Notes: a model not told the origin generated them from the letters alone. A stretch of 64,000 nucleotides of DNA from Symsagittifera roscoffensis (GCF_963678635.1 NC_087065.1:26679254-26743253), one strand, 5' to 3'. Positions 12,039-25,579 are shown, counted from the first letter of the stretch. Translations and numbers: made by a program.

Positions 12039-14530
12039 TTAAGCACAAGGGTACAATTTTTTACTTCTGGCAATTTTTGTGATCGAAGAAGGAAGTAATT
12101 GTTAAATACTACTCGAACATGGACAGCGAGAAATAAAACAAATAAGCGATTAAATAATAATTTTTAATTTCTGTGATCCGATGAGGATTGATTATATATT
12201 TTTTTCAGAATCTATCGCTGTTTTGCTTTTGATGAAATGCGGAAGGGAACAATAAATTCAAACGATTAAAGAAATTCAGTGAAAATTGGGCTATAATTAC
12301 TACTAGAGGCGAATTTCCTTATCACGCTTGATGTCATTTACCACGTTAGAAAATGCTTCATTTTCTAAAGCTTGCGGTAAAAATTTATCTTTTCAAAACT
12401 CATTAAAATGTGTCAAAACAATTTAATGCGTCCAATTGTAAAACAGAAACTGATGCCTCGAACCTAACCCGATAAAAATTACTTCCCATCCAAAAAATAG
12501 CTTCTAATCATATTTTAAAACCCAAACGCATTTCAAAGCACTGCATTAAGACCTGGTGAAAGAACCGTCCATGGAAACTTAACAATCAACAATTGTTAAT
12601 TGGTTCCATCTCAAAAGCTTTTCTCTTAAAGGCAAATGTCATTCAGAGCAATTTAAAAGCGTTATTCAAATGTACCTAAACAGAGGTTAAAATCACCACC
12701 TTCAGCAAAAATAGAGAAAACGAACTTGCTCGCTTTGGTCAAAAAATACTCAGAATGAAACTATATGTTAAATTCGTACATAAGAATTCCTTCCATCACA
12801 AAATTATGTCACTCAACTCACAGGATTGGATTGTACATTTTTTGGACTAGAAAAGTTTTTTCAATGCGAGGGGTTAAAATATCAGTGGGGTCAGTAATTC
12901 TGTAATTCTAAATCCCATTTGATTTAGATCATGCCGAAATTGGCCAAAAATTTTAAACATTAAAGTTCCATGAAATTTTAAAGCTTCAATTGTTTGGGTT
13001 GCAAAAACAATTATTTTTTATTCGGAGCTCTAGAAAACGGCATAATTTTTAAAACTCTGGGAAAATTTTCTTGGTATAACAAATCCGGTGGTGTCTTCAG
13101 ATCCGTGATTCTTCCGATAAATTCTCATTCAAAGCAAGGCTGTTCAAAAGTTAAAAGAAAAAAATCGTCAAAATTTCAAAAAAAAAACGCAAGGAACGCA
13201 ATTTCTTGTACCCATAAACGAAAATAAAACAAAGCGTCCAGATTAATTTTTTTAAAGTTATTTTAAGACGATACATACAAGATGATTCTATTATAATTTC
13301 ATAGAGAGGCGCAGCGAAGCTTTGCAAAATTTGCAATAAAACAAACACATCTTGAAAAAAATTTGAGAAAGCATAGGTAAAGTTTTTAATCCGCTGGAAA
13401 ACCTAAAAATTAAATCCACTTTCGACATTAAAAATCGATCACGATTTTCTTTTTTGTAATTGGAGAGCGAATTTTGCCTGCCTTTCAGCATAGCAAGTGA
13501 ACTTGAATTGATCTCAAAAGTAGTTTAAACCTACGGGCATTCATAAATGCATTAATATGTATTATTATGTAGCTATTAAAGCATTTTGAGACTTATCCTG
13601 AAAAAAAAATCATCACGACAAAAAAAAATAGTCTGAACTACGTTCATCGAATCTTAAAAACGGACTTATACTTTCGCATATGCGTTACTTAGTTATAGCG
13701 ATCATTTAAAAAAAATTATAGATTGGCCTTGCTTTAAATTGCAAAAAAACTTTAAAAAAATGGAAAAATTTTCAAACTCTTTCATTAAATATGCAAAAAA
13801 TTCCGTTATACATCATTTATAATGGAAGGCCTTTATAAGTCTTGCTCTGCTCCTATTACAATACTTTGCATACTTGAATACTCAGAACTAAAAAGGTTTA
13901 GATTTAAGACTGAAATTAGCTTTAAATTCTGTTAAGTTCATCAATAGAAAAAGGCAAATTGCATTTGAAAAACATTGAACTATGCCATGAGGTCAAAACA
14001 GTCCAGAAACCAAAATTTTGAAACTTGTGAGGGAAAATGCTAAATCGACAGGCAAAAAGTTTTGTTCCCGATTTTTAGGCACTTGCTTCCACGAGGGAAA
14101 ACTAGAACGAAACGAGATAAAAAACGACCGAAAGACACGCACGATTTTAATCTATCATAAAACACAATCGGCAGCATTATATATGCTTTTGGTAATAAAC
14201 GAGCGGCCACAAAGCCAAAATTTCGTGGGTAGACACTCATTAATCCGCAAACGAAAAAAATGCCACAAGCAATTGTGGTCATTAAAAAATTTTGAGCAAC
14301 TTAGTTTTAAAATTTTGAACTTTTACTCCGCAAACTATTTGAATCATTCTTAAAAACAAAAATCAGTTACGCGCTTCAAATGAATCACAATAAGTTTATT
14401 GATTCGACAAAACAAAGGCCCAAAAGTGAGTCCGAATAAAGCGAAAAAAAAGGAAATATATAAAATCAGGCTCAATAAAATTACAGGAGAAAATCAAAAA
14501 ATACTTATAAATACAATCGTAAAATCCTTA
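12039..14530. other. Intergenic, AT-rich, with dispersed-repeat copies
   Basis: No gene supported. 13365-13520 is one copy of the 'ccgctggaaa' dispersed family (also 1430, 25580, 25850). 13590-13680 shares 'actacgttcatcgaatctt' with 35720-35810, a second family. ORFs at 14018-14353 overlap on both strands and have no motif. Confidence 0.45.
13365..13520 (+). repeat. Dispersed repeat, 'ccgctggaaa' family
   Basis: Ordered blocks aggtaaa, ccgctggaaa, cgatcacg, gtaattgga, gcgaattttgcct and a 3' gaat/gaac-ttgatc segment recur at 25580-25760 and 25850-26150, with a worn copy at 1430-1545. No coding capacity or clear termini. Confidence 0.55.
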
Positions 14531-14539
14531 CAGCACAAG

Positions 14540-14705
14540 AAACGGCCATGATGTGGCAACTAAGCCCATAAAAATAAGCAGACAAACAAAAGTCAAACCC
14601 TTCAACTTTTTCGCTATTTTTTCTTAAAAAAGGTGCGGTCGGGAATCGGACCCTTGAGCGTAGGTTACAAATGCAACCGCGTTACCTCCAACCAAGTGGA
14701 AAGGA
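14540..14705 (-). repeat. tRNA-derived SINE-like repeat, copy 2
   Basis: The minus strand carries GGTTGGAGGTAACGCGG, then GGGTCCGATTCCCGACC, closely matching a tRNA T-arm (GGG / 7-nt loop / CCC) and B box. The downstream body is shared with 7610 and 30675 (tggcaact-aag-cc, aagcagacaaa). The acceptor stem is incomplete, so this is a SINE remnant and not a functional tRNA. Confidence 0.5.
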
Positions 14706-14929
14706 GTCTAGAAAACATTAAGTTCAATAATTGAGCAATTTCAATTTCTTATATATTTGTTTAAAAAAAACCTTGTTTACGGTCTAATTTCCGATTACCA
14801 GTTCCAGAGCAAAAAATAGTGCCTGGGCATTGGTCGATTTCATTAAAGATCAATTAGTAGGTCCACTGCAGCTAAAACTGCTACTGAAAAATGGCAAGTT
14901 AATCCGAAAAATAAGTTGGAGGGATGGAT

Positions 14930-16330
14930 GGCTATCTGGTTGTAGGGATGGCTGGATAGGAGAATAGATTGCGGGCAGGATGAATTGATGGATAACTGAA
15001 TGGACGCATGGGTGGCTGTTTAGATGGATGGCTGGTTGGATGGAAGGTTGGAGGGAAAATAGCTTGAGTGAACTGGCTGGATTTATGGATGGCTGAATTC
15101 AGAAGAGCACCGATGGATGCGTTAGATGAATGGATGACTGGTTGGTTGAATGGCTACGTGGACTTATGGCTGGATAGATGGCTGGCTGAAGGTGGATAGC
15201 GGGATAACTGAATGGATGGGTGGCTTGTTGGATGGAGAGATGGCTAGTTCGATGGATGGCTAGAACGATGATGGATGGTTGAAAATGGAGGACTGGTGGA
15301 ATGTATGGATGGTTAGAATGATGCATGGCCTGATGGGTGAATGCGGGATAGATGGATATCCAGATGTATGGAGGAGTAGATCGATGATGAATCACTGGAT
15401 GAATGACTGTCTAAATGTGTGGATAAACTGCCGGATGGATTGCCGGATGATTTTTGGCTGTCTAATGCGTAGATAAATGGATGAACTGAAAGATGGCCAG
15501 ATGGATGAAGGGCTAGATTGATAGATGGATGGATGAATGGCTGATCAATAGATTGCTTCGAGGATGGATGGATGGGTCGACGGATGGCTAGAAAGATGTA
15601 TGGCTGTTTGGATGGATCAATTGATCGCTAGATAGATGGCAGCTTGATATGGATGGCCAGTTGAGTGGATGCATCGGAGTATGGAGAAAAGCTATCTGGC
15701 CATTCAGCGGATGAATCGATCAACGCATGAATGGCCAGATAGATGAACGAATGGATAGCTAGATGACTGTAGCCAGTAATAGATGGCGAAAAGATGGCTG
15801 AGTAATAGATGGCTTGAATGATGGATGACCGTTTGGAAGGATGGATGGATAGCTTGTTAGGTAGATGATTAGTTGGTTGGATGGTTAAACAGGTGATTGG
15901 CTGTATGGCTTTATGAATGGACGAAAGGATGAATGGACAAAAGGAAGAATGGATGGATGACCTGATGAATGGATGGGTTGCTTGATGAAAAAATGGCTTG
16001 ATAGATGGATGGATGGCTGAATGGATGCCCGGATGAATGGATCGAAAAATGACTAAAAGGATGGACCAATTTCTGAAAAATTGGCTTGATGGCTGGTTTA
16101 ATGGATTAATGGCTGAAAGGATCGATGACTTGATGAACGACTAGCTAGTTGGATGGATCGTTTGATGGATGACTGTTTGGATTGATGGATGTGTGGATGG
16201 ATGAATGGTTGAATTGATGGATTATTAAACTGCTAGATAAAAGGATAGCTAGATGGATGGCTGACTTGCTGGAAAGATCGAATGATGGTTGAAATGGCTC
16301 ACTGGGTCGATGGAATGCTGGTTAGAACTG
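14930..16330. repeat. Degenerate GGAT/ATGG-type satellite, about 1.4 kb
   Basis: Nearly every base belongs to imperfect tandem units built on gatggatggctg and similar 4-, 8- and 12-mers. The G-rich strand is plus. Apparent ORFs on both strands here are read-through of the repeat. Confidence 0.9.
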
Positions 16331-17030
16331 AGAGGACTGAAACGAATCTAGGCTGCCACGTAGGGAAGTCTGCAACCACTGAAAGTAACGCCATAGCTCG
16401 AGAATTTCAAAGTAAAGATTTTTTAAACTTTGAAATATGAAAAAAAACGTCACGTCTCGGATAGTACATAAGTTTGAGCTTAAAACGCATGCAGATCACA
16501 TTTTCAACTGCTGATAGTAAACTGACATCGCCTAATTATAGAATTAAAAATTTCAAACTTCTCGAAGTTAATGAAATCTAAAATCAATTTTTTGAAAATT
16601 TTCGAAAAATCAAAAAGTCATATCGCAGAAATTATAAATTAGTTATTCCTATTTGAAAGCCAATTTAGCATCTTCTGGTACTATACTAAAAGTGCCCCAC
16701 GATTGGGTTCCTAATTTCAAACTTGAAATAAACGCTGCAACGAAAAACGAATGTATTGATGGATGAATCCGAACTTTACAGTACTACACTCCGCTTTCCG
16801 GCTCCTCCCTTCCCATGCTGGCATCATAACTACAACCTTCCATTCGGTGCTTCCAATTGGCCTAGCAATCATAAACTGGAACACGAAAAAAATTTCTGAA
16901 GCCTTGCAATATACGATATAGCTTGAACGTGCAAAAACTATTTCGTTTTACATGCAAAAACTGATACGCTTTGACATTATGAATTACGTGTCACGCGCAT
17001 TTAAATCAAGTAAGACAGACATTGATAAAG
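16331..17030. other. Intergenic, AT-rich
   Basis: I see no gene, RNA or recognisable repeat in this stretch. Confidence 0.4.
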
Positions 17031-17564
17031 ATATACAGTCACGAGACATGGAAATGCAACTTTTTGCTTTCAACGAGCAACTGAACGGATTTTTTTTCAC
17101 GATTTTTTTTTTATGATTTTCATTTTCTTTTCATGATTTTTTTTCACGATTTATCTTTTTCTGTGCAACTATTGAAGATATCAGATTGAACATTTGACAC
17201 ATGCTAGATGATGCTAATTAAAAAAAGCTAACCGAATCAAATATTCAGAAATTCAGTGCGTAAAATAGCCAGTTAATCATAACTAGTTTCAGAAGTGTTT
17301 TGCTCTGGAAACTTTCTCTGGAAAAAACAAAGAATTTGAATTTATGGGCTCAAATGGGTTCTTTGGGAAGCTGATGATCTTCACTTACTCTATTGGTTAG
17401 GATTCGATTAGCTGCTTTCAATTAGTTTAATCTAGCATGTGTCAAATTTTCAATCCGATATCTTAAATAGTTGCAGAGAAAACAACTAAAACTAGAAGAA
17501 AAAATCTGTTCATTAGTTAATTGAAAGCAAAAAGTTACAACTTCAATGTCCCGTGACTGTAGAT
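17031..17564. mobile_element. Foldback (long inverted repeat) element
   Basis: The left arm (17031-17245) is matched in reverse complement by 17396-17564: blocks tacagtcacg, aactttttgctttcaa, gcaactatt, gatatc, tttgacacatgctagat and ctaatt occur in mirrored order. About 150 bp lies between the arms. The left arm contains an extra T-rich tract (17090-17160). No coding capacity. Target duplications are not evident. Confidence 0.7.
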
Positions 17565-19153
17565 AGATAACAACCTCTCTTTGCCTATAAGTGTTTTGGT
17601 ATGTATGGTAACGCCCAAAAAATGCTGTGTGATCAGCAAGAGATAACATTCAGCATTAAAGGCAGTTATTTTTTAGTGCAGAATTTTATTTTTAAAGATG
17701 CAGCGTGGTAATTTGGCCAAATAAATATGAGACAAGATTTCAAGTCACAAAAACTAATCAAGTTGGAAATGCCACTACGAGCGTAAACATCGACACTTTC
17801 TTCGAAAGTTGAAACAAAAACAATACACGAAATAGATGGTATACGACAAGCAGAACTTCTGCCAGTTGCAAAATTTCGATGTAAAAAAGTTTTCTTTTAG
17901 ACAACGAGAAAATAATAATACGTGGCCGGAAAATTTCAAGTTTGTGGTGAACAGTTTATGAAGACAATAGTATCCATCTTCTCGGAAACAGCACCAGGCA
18001 CGTTCCAAAATGTTGCCAGAGATAATCAGTGAGCTGCTGGCAGCTAAAATGATAACCTTACAATTATTATATTGGTCACACAGCTCTGTTGCAAAGATTG
18101 TATAAAATAATTTTGAAGATAAAGTGAAACCGAATTGCTCTTACTGACAACAACGTGTCTCAGTAATCAGGCCCAGTGAGAAATAATTACAACTGCTCTC
18201 CCTGAAATCAGGAAAGGTTATATGGCACTACATCCGGTATAATATTCTGACTGTACTGCAGTCCCTATCAAAATGGAGTTATCATTAATTGAATTCCATC
18301 CCTGAAAAATTGGGGCTCAATTATCAAATTACGGAAAGGGAACATACATTTTACATTGGAAATACACGAAACAAAAATCAAAAACTCTTGATTGAGGAGC
18401 TCAATTGCGGAAAGAGATGCTTATTTTAGCTGAGCTATGATTTTGCTACTACGATTAGAAAGATTAGCGAGTACTTTGCCAAGATCAAATCAAACATAGC
18501 GGAAGAAAACTTCACACTGGATGTTGCAAATTTAAGCTCTTTTTCTTTTTCCTTCAACCCCCCCCCCCCCCCAACATGCAAATTTTTTAAAGTAATTTTT
18601 CTGTTCACATTGTCGAATTGTTATAAAATACGCACTAATTAGGCCATGACAAACATATTTGGTCTTCATACTTAACCTTGTAAAACCACTCGTTACACCA
18701 TGAGAAATCGATACGTATGTGAGGTAGGGAAAGGGGGGAAGGAAAAAGAGCCCAAATTTATACGCTACTATTTCTCGACCATCTTTTCTTAAGGCCCTAA
18801 TTTCTTCGAGCAGGAGAAAACGAACGAAAGGGACAAGATTTCACTTTGCTTGATCTGGACTGGTTTCTACCAAGCACGACACTTTTTCTCTATTTGATTT
18901 GTCCAAAAAGTCGAAATAGTGACTTTATAATTGAACGAGAGTAACAAAGACTAAATAACATTTAGAAAAATATTTGTCGCAATAAGAATTAAATTTACGT
19001 TCAAAAGAAAAAAAATCTGTTCAAAGCATTGTTCAACACCCATCTTCATACAACTTGAAGACCAGCGAGCCTTTAACTTAGCTTCGCCTCCGGCATCTCG
19101 ACTGGACTCGGAATCCTCGAAAGAAAGATCAGAAAACTTTTTCAAAATTTGCT
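17565..19153. other. Region between the foldback element and SETD1
   Basis: No gene supported. It contains a 15-base poly-C run at 18558-18572. The part next to 19153 probably includes the SETD1 3' UTR; the ORF at 18951-19190 overlaps the SETD1 end in another frame and has no family features. Confidence 0.45.
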
Positions 19154-22100
19154 CTAATTTAAGGATCCTCTGCATAGCGGACTGGCACATAGACAGGGGA
19201 TCTTTTCGTCCTCTAGTGGGAATTTGTAGTCATACGTGATTTCTCCTCCAGCCGGAATTTCCTCTTTTGAATAAATCACAATCCGTTTCGTGTCATCTAC
19301 TGTCAATATTTTGGCCGTGCAGTTTGGCGTGCATGAATGATTTATGAACCTTCCAAAATTTCCACATTTAGTTGCATCAATTATAGTCTCGCTGTCGATT
19401 CTGAACATGTAGCTGCTGCCTATTCCTATTTTCTCGTATCCCTTTTCTCTTGTGTCGGCCACTTGTTGGCGTATCACTTGACCAACGTACTCGATCACCA
19501 TTTCGTCCGCAGGTATGGTCTCCAGAGCAAACAAGCCCCAGTTATGGATTCTGCTTCTTCCAAATGTCAGTTTCTTTTTCCTGAAGTGAAGCTGATTGTA
19601 TTTCATTAATTCAGAGTCGTAATCTGCCATTTGTGATATGGACATGAGCTGTCTCTGTTCTAGTCTAGCACCGCGTGACAGAGTTGTCGAGCTTGAGGTT
19701 GAGGAGGAAGTTGAGGCTGATAATCTGCTATCTAATTCTGTAACATATTCCACTTGGCGCACCAACAGTTGGTTGGAGGAACTGCGTTTCGTGGGTGCTT
19801 TTTGTGCCGCTTTCTTGGCGTCTTTGTCGTACAACCGACACCTCGAACAGGTGCCGGGCGGTGGAAGTTCTTCCGAAGTGTGCTGTGTTGCTTTTTTCCT
19901 CTTCGTAGGTCGTTCAGGAGGCGGCCCTGGAACACAATTCGAGTCAATCCATTGACCTCCATGCAACTCCGGGTGAGACTCCATCATCATGTAAGCTTCT
20001 TTCAGAAACTTCAGATCCTCGGAATCCAATCCTTCTGCTAAGAAACTTCGCAAAATATCCATTTCTTCGTCGGTATCTCGCAACCGGCTCTCAACTTTGG
20101 GTTTTTCTGGTAAACTATTGCCGCTATTTGAATTGTCTCTACCCATTCTGGACACCTGATCAAACGTTTCTTCAATTAATTTCTCCAACGCCGTTTTCCT
20201 CTTTTTCAACTTGGGTTGAATTTCTTCAACTACCTCTGGAATCTCTTCTTTAACCTCTATTGCACGTTTTCTACAAACTTCTGGTTTATTCACAATTTCA
20301 CTTTGATCTCTTTCTATACTGATTGATAAAGGCAGCGGTTTTATTTCTTGAGCATAATTGTGATCCGACATTATACTAGAAACAACCGATATTTGATTCT
20401 CAGATTCAACCTCATCTGTGGGTGACACGCTAATGCTTTGATCGTTTTCGAGGCGTGAAAAAATTCCACCTTTCGACACTTCGCTTCCATCAGATCGTAA
20501 TTCATTGTTAATTTCATCATCTTCGTTATTGTCTACTGAAAGAGGAACTAAAGTGTCGTCCGACACATCAATGCCACTTTCCGGTTCTTTTTTCGTTTTT
20601 GAAACCATGTGCGCTTCATTTTCTTCGTCTTTTTCGCCAACCACTCGAACCAGTGTTCGATTCTCAATCGAGTCTTCAACCTTTTCACTTTCAGACTCAT
20701 CGGATTCTTCTTCCTCTTCACTTTCAGACGATTCGTCGCCTGATTCTTCCGACTCTGAGGTTTCGACTTTGATTCCTGGTGCCCTCGTTCTTTTTCGAGG
20801 CGTCACCTCTTCGTCTTCACTATCCGAATAGATTTTGTCCGAAGCTTTCTCCGACCAATCAGATTTGTTCTCTTTTGCACTTATAGTCTCAATACTGTCT
20901 TTATTCTTATCAACAGATAAAGAATCATCCGCAGCATCGGCAAGATTCTTTAAGTTACTAAAAAGTGGTTCAATTTTAGGTTCAAGTCTACTATCATTTG
21001 TCAGGTTTTCACTGTTTCTCAATGCCTCTGGTTTCTTTCGAATCCTGAAGCTCGCCATAGACATGACACCCGATTTGAAGCCAAAGCCAGAAAGATTTCT
21101 TGAAGTTCTGCCATTCATCAGTGAGGATAAATCTAGAAGAGGAGCCAATGTTTCTGGTTCTTTGAACGCAGTTGTTGGTTTCTTATTTTCCTGATCTTCT
21201 CTTGTTAGCTTCACTGCTTGCTCTTGGAGCCTTTTCAACTTTTCCGTTTCATCTTCGAACCAATAATCAAGTTCTCTGTAAGCCACACTTTCAACCATCT
21301 TTCTATAAATATCTCCCTTTAATTTGGATCTAATGTCCTGTAAGAGTCTTCGGACAGCTTCATTAGTCAAAATATCCATTTTGGCGCGCATTGGAGGTTT
21401 TTTTGTGATCATACTTTGGTTGTCTATAGCAACTGGTGCCAGTAAAGGCGTACCGTCAGGGCCAAAGGCCTGCATTAAGCTAGGCTGCCGAGGGAGCACC
21501 AAGTTTGTCGTCAAACTCGGTTGCGGGTAATTCATATTCATCTGGTTCATTTGCTGATGCTGGGCTTGGTAGTTGTTTTGCGGGTTAATTTGATAGCTGT
21601 TGTGGAAATTCTGCTGTAAAAGAATCTTTGACTGCTTCTGTTGATCTTCAGCGTCGCTCAGCGGCGACAGCATCATGTCGTCATCGGCTGAGGGCTGGGT
21701 CACTACTGGAACAGTACTCGACAAATACGTCTGCCCGTTGGGTAAAACCACAGCTCCGGATTGTGTCAAAGGTGGCGGCTGTACGAAACTCGGCTGCTGA
21801 ATCATAGCAGCATTTACCTGGTTCGATGGTAGCGCTTGCTGCGCTAGCCCAATAACATTCTGCGCCGGAACTTCAGATTGTAAGGTCGCAACAGGAGGCG
21901 CCGATTCTTTACTGCTATTGTGTTCCTCTTGCTCTAAAAGTTCCTCGTCCGAAGAAAACTCGTCGTAATCCGGGTTCGACTTGGTGCTCTTTCCGAGTAA
22001 TTCGTTGATGCGGTCGTCCAAACTTTTCTGGTTATGCTGAATCGTGACAGCCATTTCAGGTTCCTCCTCGCTTTCATTTTCCGTCCCATCTTTTTCGTCA

Positions 22101-23455
22101 TTTGTCTCAATGGCGTCACTTTCCGAGTCAATTTTCTCATCCGCAACTCCATTCACCACATCATCTTCGTCTTCTTCTTTCTCTTCCGAACTTCGGGGTG
22201 GCTTTGGGACAAAATCTCCCATTGGAGATTTCGCATTTTCAATTTCTTTCATAACTTCTGCTTTTTCAGAGTTGTAATTCGAGGGAAGAAACTGTGGATT
22301 CTGGACTATTTTTTGCATAAGTTCATTTAATTTTTCCATCCCAGAGGGTAAGTTCAGAACTTTAGTATTCGATTTGTTTTCCATAGGAGGTTCGGGGGGA
22401 TTTAGGGGTGGACTAGGCGACGGCGGTCGTTCCTGAGATGTTTCTTCTTTCGTTGGCTTACTACTGTTAATAGTAATAGATTCTGGATAATTACTAGAGG
22501 GCTGGATCAGTGCCGCCTCTGAACTTGGTCGACCTATTTTCTTCAATGAAGGTTCAGCAATGTGGTTGTAATTTGAGTTGTGGTTCTTATGGTTATTTAT
22601 TATAGAGCTATTATTATGATGGCTATGATTATTTTGCCGATTTTTTGGAGCACCTACTGAGAAAGTGAGATTCGGTTTTCCTGAGAGAGTATCGAAAGTC
22701 AATTTATTTTGCATGGCCAACTCGTAAGCTTCTTGTAGTATTGTTCCTTTGGAGTCAACCATTACATATAAAATATTTCCCATTGTCGGTTTTTGGTGCA
22801 GAGCGTGTACCGCCGACTTGCATGACGTAACTGCTTGATAAACCACACGTCCGATACCCAAATGTTTCTTAGTTTTGGGGTTAGTATATATTTTCGTTTT
22901 CTCCAAGGCGCCAAAAGCAGAGCACATTTCCTGGAGGAAGTCATTATTTATATTGTCGTTGAGGTTACATATCGTTAACTCCCGAGGGGGTGGGGTACCG
23001 ACGTAGTTCTCGTCGACTGTGAACTTCGGAAGCGGAAGGTCGGCAATTTCTACCGACAAAAGTCGAACGAAAGAGTTTCTCGGATCATGTACGAGGTTCA
23101 AACTACTATTATGGACTCCGCCAATAAGCGAATCCCCGGGTTCTTTGCCATCGTATCTGTAAACAAGTTTGGACCCTTCATCTATCATGGGGTCCGAGAC
23201 GACTCTATAGGCACTGAAACTATGCGGTCTATGCGAGCTTGGTGTCTGTAACGATGATACATGTTGAGGATGAACAGTCAATTGTGATTGGTGGTGTAGC
23301 GTGGAAGGGTTGAGAATAGGCGCCGCTGGCATGGTTGAGATGATCTGATCTTCTTCTGCATGCGAATTGGAAAAGTTATGATAGACAGCTTCAGCTGTAA
23401 ATTTACCGACTGGGGTCGAAATGGATCCGCAGTTACTATTCACGCAGCATAACAT
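19154..23455 (-). CDS. SETD1: SETD1/Set1-type histone H3K4 methyltransferase
   Basis: Catalytic subunit of a COMPASS complex, methylating histone H3 lysine 4 at promoters. About 1433 aa in one uninterrupted exon starting at the ATG at 23455 (the open frame begins one codon earlier at TTG). The N-terminus has the Set1 signature YRVVSDP...YRYDG...LPLPKF, followed by an RRM (about 157-235: TICNLND...HLGIGRVVY...MGNILYV). The middle is long and disordered, with His/Asn, Gln/Pro and strongly acidic Ser/Glu tracts. An N-SET region includes [19 protein letters not shown]. The SET domain (about 1292-1415) has [30 protein letters not shown] and EITYDYKFP, followed by post-[16 protein letters not shown] with the CxCx4C zinc ligands. 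All catalytic motifs are intact. No clear GSAR-type WDR5-interacting motif is seen where vertebrate proteins have it. Confidence 0.95.
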   Translation of the reverse strand: MLCCVNSNCGSISTPVGKFTAEAVYHNFSNSHAEEDQIISTMPAAPILNPSTLHHQSQLTVHPQHVSSLQTPSSHRPHSFSAYRVVSDPMIDEGSKLVYRYDGKEPGDSLIGGVHNSSLNLVHDPRNSFVRLLSVEIADLPLPKFTVDENYVGTPPPRELTICNLNDNINNDFLQEMCSAFGALEKTKIYTNPKTKKHLGIGRVVYQAVTSCKSAVHALHQKPTMGNILYVMVDSKGTILQEAYELAMQNKLTFDTLSGKPNLTFSVGAPKNRQNNHSHHNNSSIINNHKNHNSNYNHIAEPSLKKIGRPSSEAALIQPSSNYPESITINSSKPTKEETSQERPPSPSPPLNPPEPPMENKSNTKVLNLPSGMEKLNELMQKIVQNPQFLPSNYNSEKAEVMKEIENAKSPMGDFVPKPPRSSEEKEEDEDDVVNGVADEKIDSESDAIETNDEKDGTENESEEEPEMAVTIQHNQKSLDDRINELLGKSTKSNPDYDEFSSDEELLEQEEHNSSKESAPPVATLQSEVPAQNVIGLAQQALPSNQVNAAMIQQPSFVQPPPLTQSGAVVLPNGQTYLSSTVPVVTQPSADDDMMLSPLSDAEDQQKQSKILLQQNFHNSYQINPQNNYQAQHQQMNQMNMNYPQPSLTTNLVLPRQPSLMQAFGPDGTPLLAPVAIDNQSMITKKPPMRAKMDILTNEAVRRLLQDIRSKLKGDIYRKMVESVAYRELDYWFEDETEKLKRLQEQAVKLTREDQENKKPTTAFKEPETLAPLLDLSSLMNGRTSRNLSGFGFKSGVMSMASFRIRKKPEALRNSENLTNDSRLEPKIEPLFSNLKNLADAADDSLSVDKNKDSIETISAKENKSDWSEKASDKIYSDSEDEEVTPRKRTRAPGIKVETSESEESGDESSESEEEEESDESESEKVEDSIENRTLVRVVGEKDEENEAHMVSKTKKEPESGIDVSDDTLVPLSVDNNEDDEINNELRSDGSEVSKGGIFSRLENDQSISVSPTDEVESENQISVVSSIMSDHNYAQEIKPLPLSISIERDQSEIVNKPEVCRKRAIEVKEEIPEVVEEIQPKLKKRKTALEKLIEETFDQVSRMGRDNSNSGNSLPEKPKVESRLRDTDEEMDILRSFLAEGLDSEDLKFLKEAYMMMESHPELHGGQWIDSNCVPGPPPERPTKRKKATQHTSEELPPPGTCSRCRLYDKDAKKAAQKAPTKRSSSNQLLVRQVEYVTELDSRLSASTSSSTSSSTTLSRGARLEQRQLMSISQMADYDSELMKYNQLHFRKKKLTFGRSRIHNWGLFALETIPADEMVIEYVGQVIRQQVADTREKGYEKIGIGSSYMFRIDSETIIDATKCGNFGRFINHSCTPNCTAKILTVDDTKRIVIYSKEEIPAGGEITYDYKFPLEDEKIPCLCASPLCRGSLN

Positions 23456-23461
23456 CAAATT

Positions 23462-23475
23462 TGTACCTGAAACGA
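23462..23475 (-). promoter_or_regulatory. Candidate splice or trans-splice acceptor upstream of SETD1
   Basis: The minus strand reads ATTCGTTTCAG ending at 23467, leaving an 11-nt leader before the ATG at 23455. The protein N-terminus looks complete, so any upstream exon would be non-coding or a spliced leader. Confidence 0.45.
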
Positions 23476-25579
23476 ATATTCAATGAAAAATACACCCAGC
23501 TTAAAAATTTATTCATTTCTAGGCTATTTCGCCCTCGCCGAAAAAAAAGTTTGATTTCAAATCTCAGCTTTCAAAGTGTACATTTACAGTCACTTTCATC
23601 TACTAAGAAAAACTCGCAGTTCTTGGCAATTCAAATTCACAATTTGCAAATGTTGCTGTGCACTGCTGCAATGCATTAATTCCACAGCAAGAGCATACAC
23701 ATTAGCAACATAATTCAGAAAAAGTGTTTCTTCAATAATGATTTAGTTCTTATTTATTGCTACGACCAATCTCAATGAGTGAAAAGTAGCTATGGCAAAG
23801 TTTTGTCTTTTCCGCGCAGTTTCAGGTACCACGAAGAATACTTTTGGGGAGCCGAGTGTGGTGTACTAAAAATCATGTCAGTCGCTCTTGGGATTCCAAG
23901 TAGATATTTCAAACCGGCTATCGCAATGTTGAAACTTTCTGCGCTAAGAAGATTCTTTGATATTCAGGTTTACCGATGGGGAAGTAGATCTGATACTCGC
24001 GAAAAGATGGAACCTGAACCTTCTTTCTTTTTTTTAACAATAGTTATTACTAACAATGGAGTATATTTCATCTACTATTACCTAATTCCTGTAGTTTCAT
24101 CTCAACCCTTCTAATTGCCCAAGAAAACAGAAGAAACTGAAATTTTCTTATCTACTGTGGTCGTAACACTCTGTGCTCCTAGCAGAGAGACCGGGTTACT
24201 CCTGTTTCGTTTAAAGCTGTTCACATTGCCCCAAAAAGAAGAAGATAAAAGCAATAATATAAAAACCATTTTAGAAAAATTTAAAAACAGGAGATTCCTA
24301 GCTCCTCACCTCTTGCCAGACAAATATATAGGTAATCAAAATGTATTATAACAAGTGTAGCCGGTTACTGTGCAAGTAGCACAGAATGTTCCGACCACAG
24401 TCTTGAAAAAATACAAAGTTTTCTCAATTTGCTGTTTTTTTCTACTTTTAAAAATTTGAACGAAAAAAGAGCAATTAGGCATATTTGAGAATCATAGTTA
24501 AATTATTCAATTAGAAAACAGTTTCTGAAGAAAAATGGCTAGAAAAACGAAAAAAAAAATGTAGATGCTGGTAATGTTCGAAAATCAACAATTCCGTCAA
24601 GTACAAAAATTATTTAAAGCAGCAACAGTCTATCAACTCTTTATCATTGGAAGCTCTGAGTATTTCCCAGTTACGACCATCCATCAATACTCGCGACTAA
24701 TTCAAATCGAAGGACTTGTTAGCGAGATTCCATTGACTCGAACGGGGGCATACGTGGTTCAGTATTGTTGCAACTTCGTTGTCGCCTACCCATAACGTTT
24801 ACAAAACTTCTTTCTGGTGCTGACAGTGTGTGTAATTTTATTGCTCTTTTTACAGTGTTTTTTTGTTCTTCAGATACGTCCTGATGATGAGTTCTGTTAC
24901 TCGAAATGCATTGACCTTTTTCATCTTTTCGTTTTTTATGAAAAAAATTGCTGAAATTTGCAAAAAATTTTCCAAAAAAATCGTTTTGCAGAAAGTTTTT
25001 GAAATTTCAAACTTTCGATTCTCAAAATTGCACTAAAAAATCCAAAAAAATCCTTTACCCGAGTAAAAATAAGTTTTCGCGGCTTAAATTAAGCTTAAAT
25101 AAGCTATTGCAATTACAAACTATCTTACTAATTAACTCGAAATTAGACCAAAAATTTCAAACCGGTTTTTCTCAACACTGTGAAATTTTTTACAAACTTC
25201 TAAAATTTCGTTCGAATCACTAAAAGGGCTTTAATTTGATATAACACTTCACCCTGTCGATGAATAATTGTGGTAGCTGATTTTGCGTAGAAAAAAAAAT
25301 AACACACCCGAATCCAGTTCCTCCCCATTTTCAATGGTCGGAACAAAAAGATGACTTTGCGACATACTTCCTGTTTGTTCAAGATTGACCACTATCACTG
25401 AACCATGAAACCACAATCAATCCTTTGAATCAAAAACCTAGCCAACTAGCAGTTGGAAAAGAGTAATGAACGCAATGAGCTGAAAAAAAAATTGACTTGT
25501 TTTTTCAAGGGCCTTCAACTTTTGAATTTTGAAGAAAAACAATAGATGGCCTAAGAGCTCTTTGAATTTTAAAAAAACA

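Noticed and set aside
14630-14705. Functional tRNA gene
   Set aside because: The T-arm is good but the acceptor stem is not formed, and the segment is joined to a repeated SINE body.
15099-15476. ORFs of 65-98 codons on both strands
   Set aside because: They are translations of the GGAT satellite; the protein repeats are by-products.
18558-18572. 15-base poly-C run
   Set aside because: Simple homopolymer; its exact length may be a sequencing artefact.
18951-19190. 79-codon minus-strand ORF at the SETD1 end
   Set aside because: Overlaps the conserved SETD1 C-terminus in another frame; likely 3' UTR.
23779-24114. 111-codon plus-strand ORF upstream of SETD1
   Set aside because: Low-complexity end, no family motif and no supporting context. 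An exon cannot be excluded but is not supported.
24565-24795. 76-codon plus-strand ORF with a protein-like composition
   Set aside because: No domain or splice context recognised; too short to support alone.
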